Of a DNA stretch of 34,823 bases, positions 32,554 through 34,823 are shown in pieces (the first letter of the stretch is position 1; each line of letters starts with the position of its first letter). The stretch comes from Telmatospirillum sp. (GTDB taxonomy: Bacteria > Pseudomonadota > Alphaproteobacteria > Rhodospirillales > Magnetospirillaceae), in contig WASQ01000140.1 in the NCBI GenBank assembly GCA_009712185.1, forward strand, positions 1 to 34,823. Reading direction: 5' to 3'. Made by a program: the position numbers and the translations under genes. Under the pieces are notes generated by a model. The model had not been told where the DNA came from, did no database searches, and saw only the letters and a program-made list of their open reading frames with translations.

Positions 32554-34823
32554 ATGAAAAAACAATACAGCCTGCGGTTCCTGGCGTTGGCCGGCGTCTG
32601 CCTGGCGCCTCTGGCCGCCCAGGCTCAGGACTTCGACCTGGGGGATGCCCCCCAGGCGGCAGCCCCGGCCAAGCAGTACACGAACGAGATCGATGTCGGC
32701 GTCCGCTACCAGAGCAGCACCTCGCCGCTCTATGGCCGCTACACCGGCACCGATTCCAAGGGATTCGGCTCCCTTGGCGGCTTCCATCTGGAAAGCACGA
32801 TGACCCCGGCCTCCGGGGCTCCGCTGAAGGTGGAGGCGACCGGCACCAACCTCAATTTCCAGCCCGACCACCAGGGGCCGAATAACGCCCTGGCGCCGGA
32901 ATCGGAAGTCAATGTGTCGGCCGGCCAGCAGGGCATCTGGAAGGCCGGCGCCTATTACAACGCCATCACCTACACCGGGCAGAAGTTTCTGACGCCTTAT
33001 ACGGCGTCGGGAAATCTGGCGCCCGGCCAGCAGGCGTTCGGCGGTCAGACCATTACCGGCTACACCGCCGCCGGCGTTCCCATCCTGTCGGCCGTTCCTG
33101 CGGCCGGAAAGCCGGGAACCGCCGCCTACTACGTCAATAACGCCTTCCCCGAGTTCCAGACCACGGCGGGAACGCGTCGCGACATCGGCGGCGTCGACGG
33201 GAAATACATCATCGACGCCTGGACGATCACCACGGGCTTCCGGCACGAACATAAGGAAGGCACCACCCTGCAGACGATGTACACATCGAATGCCGGTATC
33301 GCCTTCCCGCAGCCCGTGAACTATGACACGGACCGCTACAATGTGACGGCCGCCTTCAACACCCGGCGGCTCCAGGCACAGCTTGGCTACAACTTCTCGA
33401 AGTTCTCGGACAACGCGTCCTTCTTCACGTCGCCCTACCTGTTCGCCACCTCGGCGACCGCGCAGAGCGTGTCCGTCTATTCGCAGCCGCCAAGCAACTT
33501 CGCCCACTATGTCAACGGAGCCGCCGGCTACAATCTGACGCCGACAACGCGGATCACCAGCAACTTCCAGTACGGCCTCGAAATGTCCGACGGCGCGCTG
33601 GGGGCGGGCACGGCAACGCCGCTGTCCGAGATCGGCGGGGCGGCCAGCGCCGCCAGGCTGGCTCTCAATCCCGGCGGCGACCAGATGGCGCGTGTCTATA
33701 ACGCCAATCTGGGTGTGACCTCGCGGCCGATGGCCGGGCTCGACGTCAAGGTCGGCTACGGCATCGACGGGCGGGAGAACAGCTCCAGCCCGATGACCGT
33801 CTACGGCAACTCACACGGCGACGGCGCGCCGGCCCTGATCGGCAATATCCTTCAGCAGAACTGGACCAAGCAGAAGGCGACCCTGGAAGCGGGCTACAAG
33901 GTGCTGCCCAATACCAAGGTGTCCGTCGGCTACCGTCTGGACGATGTCCATCGTTCCGCCGGCGCCGTCGCGTCCCTGCCGATGAGCAGCCTGGGCTGGG
34001 TCGGTCACAGCACCGAGAACACCGAATGGATCAAGGTGTCGGACCATTCCCTGGCCCAGCTCGACAGCTCCGTCACCTACGAGCATGCGGTGCGGACCGG
34101 CCTGATGGAACTGGCCCCCGGCAGCGGCACGGTCACCAACGGGCAGGTTCAGAATTCCTCGATGCCGTTCTATGAGGCCCCGAGGACGTCGGACCGGGTC
34201 AAGCTGCGGGCGGATTATATGCCGGCCGACCAGTGGACGATCGGTGCCAACGCCCGTTACGAGGCGAACCACTACAACTACTCGTCCACGATCACCGGAA
34301 CCCAGCGCGACTACAATACGTCGGCCGGGCCGGACATCACCTACTCGCCGACGAAGGCGATCTCCCTGCACGGATTCTATACCTATGAGGAGATCTACTA
34401 CGTCAATCGTGGCAATGGCGTTCCGTCGACCCTCAACAAGAACTATGGCTGGTCGGCGGCGACCACCGACAGCGTCCACACGGCGGGCGTGTCGGCCGAC
34501 TGGCAGGTCAGTGAACGTCTGAAGGTCGGAGCCGAGTACACCTTCAGCTATGGCGACATCGGCTATAATCTGTATGACGGCGGTCTCGCCCTCAATACGG
34601 CCACAGCCGCCAGCTACTACAATGTCAGCAATCTGCCCACCATCGATTCGTCGATGCACAGCGTCAAGCTGCGGGCGGAATACAAACTGACCGACGCCAT
34701 CACCCTGATGGGCGGCTATGGCTTCGACATGTACAAGGACAACGACTGGTCCTATGGCTGGTCGCCTGGCATGGCGTCCAATGCCTCGGGGCTGGCGGCG
34801 CCGCTTGGCGTCAACACCTTCAC
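32554..34823 (+). CDS. mtrB: MtrB/PioB-family outer-membrane beta-barrel, partial at window end
   Basis: A barrel protein of which 756 codons lie in the window; the 3' end is cut off at 34823. The signal peptide is MKKQYSLRFLALAGVCLAPL, ending AQAQ. The barrel shows many amphipathic strands with Tyr/Trp edges (AGAYYNAITYTGQKFLTPY, LQAQLGYNFSKFSDNASFF, AISLHGFYTYEEIYYVNRG, LKVGAEYTFSYGDIGYNLYD). MtrB sheathes MtrA across the outer membrane. The mature part seen has no cysteine, so the N-terminal CXXC of Shewanella MtrB is absent, as in PioB-like relatives. GAGGTG precedes the ATG. An MtrC-type surface cytochrome or DMSO-reductase genes might follow outside the window. Confidence 0.92.
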   Translation, partial: MKKQYSLRFLALAGVCLAPLAAQAQDFDLGDAPQAAAPAKQYTNEIDVGVRYQSSTSPLYGRYTGTDSKGFGSLGGFHLESTMTPASGAPLKVEATGTNLNFQPDHQGPNNALAPESEVNVSAGQQGIWKAGAYYNAITYTGQKFLTPYTASGNLAPGQQAFGGQTITGYTAAGVPILSAVPAAGKPGTAAYYVNNAFPEFQTTAGTRRDIGGVDGKYIIDAWTITTGFRHEHKEGTTLQTMYTSNAGIAFPQPVNYDTDRYNVTAAFNTRRLQAQLGYNFSKFSDNASFFTSPYLFATSATAQSVSVYSQPPSNFAHYVNGAAGYNLTPTTRITSNFQYGLEMSDGALGAGTATPLSEIGGAASAARLALNPGGDQMARVYNANLGVTSRPMAGLDVKVGYGIDGRENSSSPMTVYGNSHGDGAPALIGNILQQNWTKQKATLEAGYKVLPNTKVSVGYRLDDVHRSAGAVASLPMSSLGWVGHSTENTEWIKVSDHSLAQLDSSVTYEHAVRTGLMELAPGSGTVTNGQVQNSSMPFYEAPRTSDRVKLRADYMPADQWTIGANARYEANHYNYSSTITGTQRDYNTSAGPDITYSPTKAISLHGFYTYEEIYYVNRGNGVPSTLNKNYGWSAATTDSVHTAGVSADWQVSERLKVGAEYTFSYGDIGYNLYDGGLALNTATAASYYNVSNLPTIDSSMHSVKLRAEYKLTDAITLMGGYGFDMYKDNDWSYGWSPGMASNASGLAAPLGVNTF

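Overview
The window is a GC-rich chromosomal segment, most likely from an alphaproteobacterium of the Rhodospirillales type. The evidence is the classic alphaproteobacterial block rplU-rpmA-obgE-proB-proA-nadD-rsfS-rlmH, a two-domain cold-shock protein, and a rich respiratory gene content with ETF/FixABCX and multiheme cytochromes. The genus cannot be fixed from sequence alone.

Layout. (1) 1-3.5 kb, accessory genes: an O-methyltransferase and a class A beta-lactamase on the minus strand, facing a divergent ArsR-type repressor/SRPBCC pair, then a stand-alone ClpP paralogue. (2) 3.5-4.8 kb, a small scarred island next to tRNA-Ser(CGA): an intact ParDE toxin-antitoxin module, a duplicated ParD tail joined in frame to what looks like an integrase C-terminus, and a perfect 19-bp direct repeat around the module. 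(3) 4.9-11.5 kb, the housekeeping block above plus a conserved-looking unknown gene. (4) 12-15.1 kb: a double cold-shock-domain protein with a long leader, and a divergent LysR/MFS exporter pair. (5) 15.2-22.6 kb: a minus-strand operon fixA-fixB-(FrdA/KstD-like flavoprotein)-fixC-fixX-outer-membrane porin, controlled in all likelihood by the divergent LysR gene at 21759. (6) 22.9-34.8 kb: an electron-transfer locus. It holds a DsrM-DsrJ fusion, a DsrO-like ferredoxin and a DsrP/NrfD-like membrane protein (no DsrK); a slipin; a seven-heme cytochrome with a cytochrome b partner; OxyR; then a heme-binding EB_dh-type cytochrome, a decaheme MtrA/DmsE cytochrome and an MtrB/PioB porin that runs off the window end.

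How the genes work together. Region 6 reads as a complete route across the envelope. Two candidate quinone-linked inner-membrane modules (DsrMJ-O-P; cytochrome b plus heptaheme) could exchange electrons with periplasmic cytochromes and so with the MtrAB outer-membrane conduit. Direction (extracellular reduction, or oxidation of an outside donor) cannot be read from the sequence. The DsrMJOP operon and the MtrAB operon carry near-identical upstream palindromic sites (TGGT-N3-ACCA type), which suggests shared control by a regulator outside the window. Region 5 is a second quinone-linked redox system, joining an ETF and FixCX to a flavoprotein that lacks the fumarate-reductase substrate residues, plus its own porin for an unknown, possibly aromatic, substrate.
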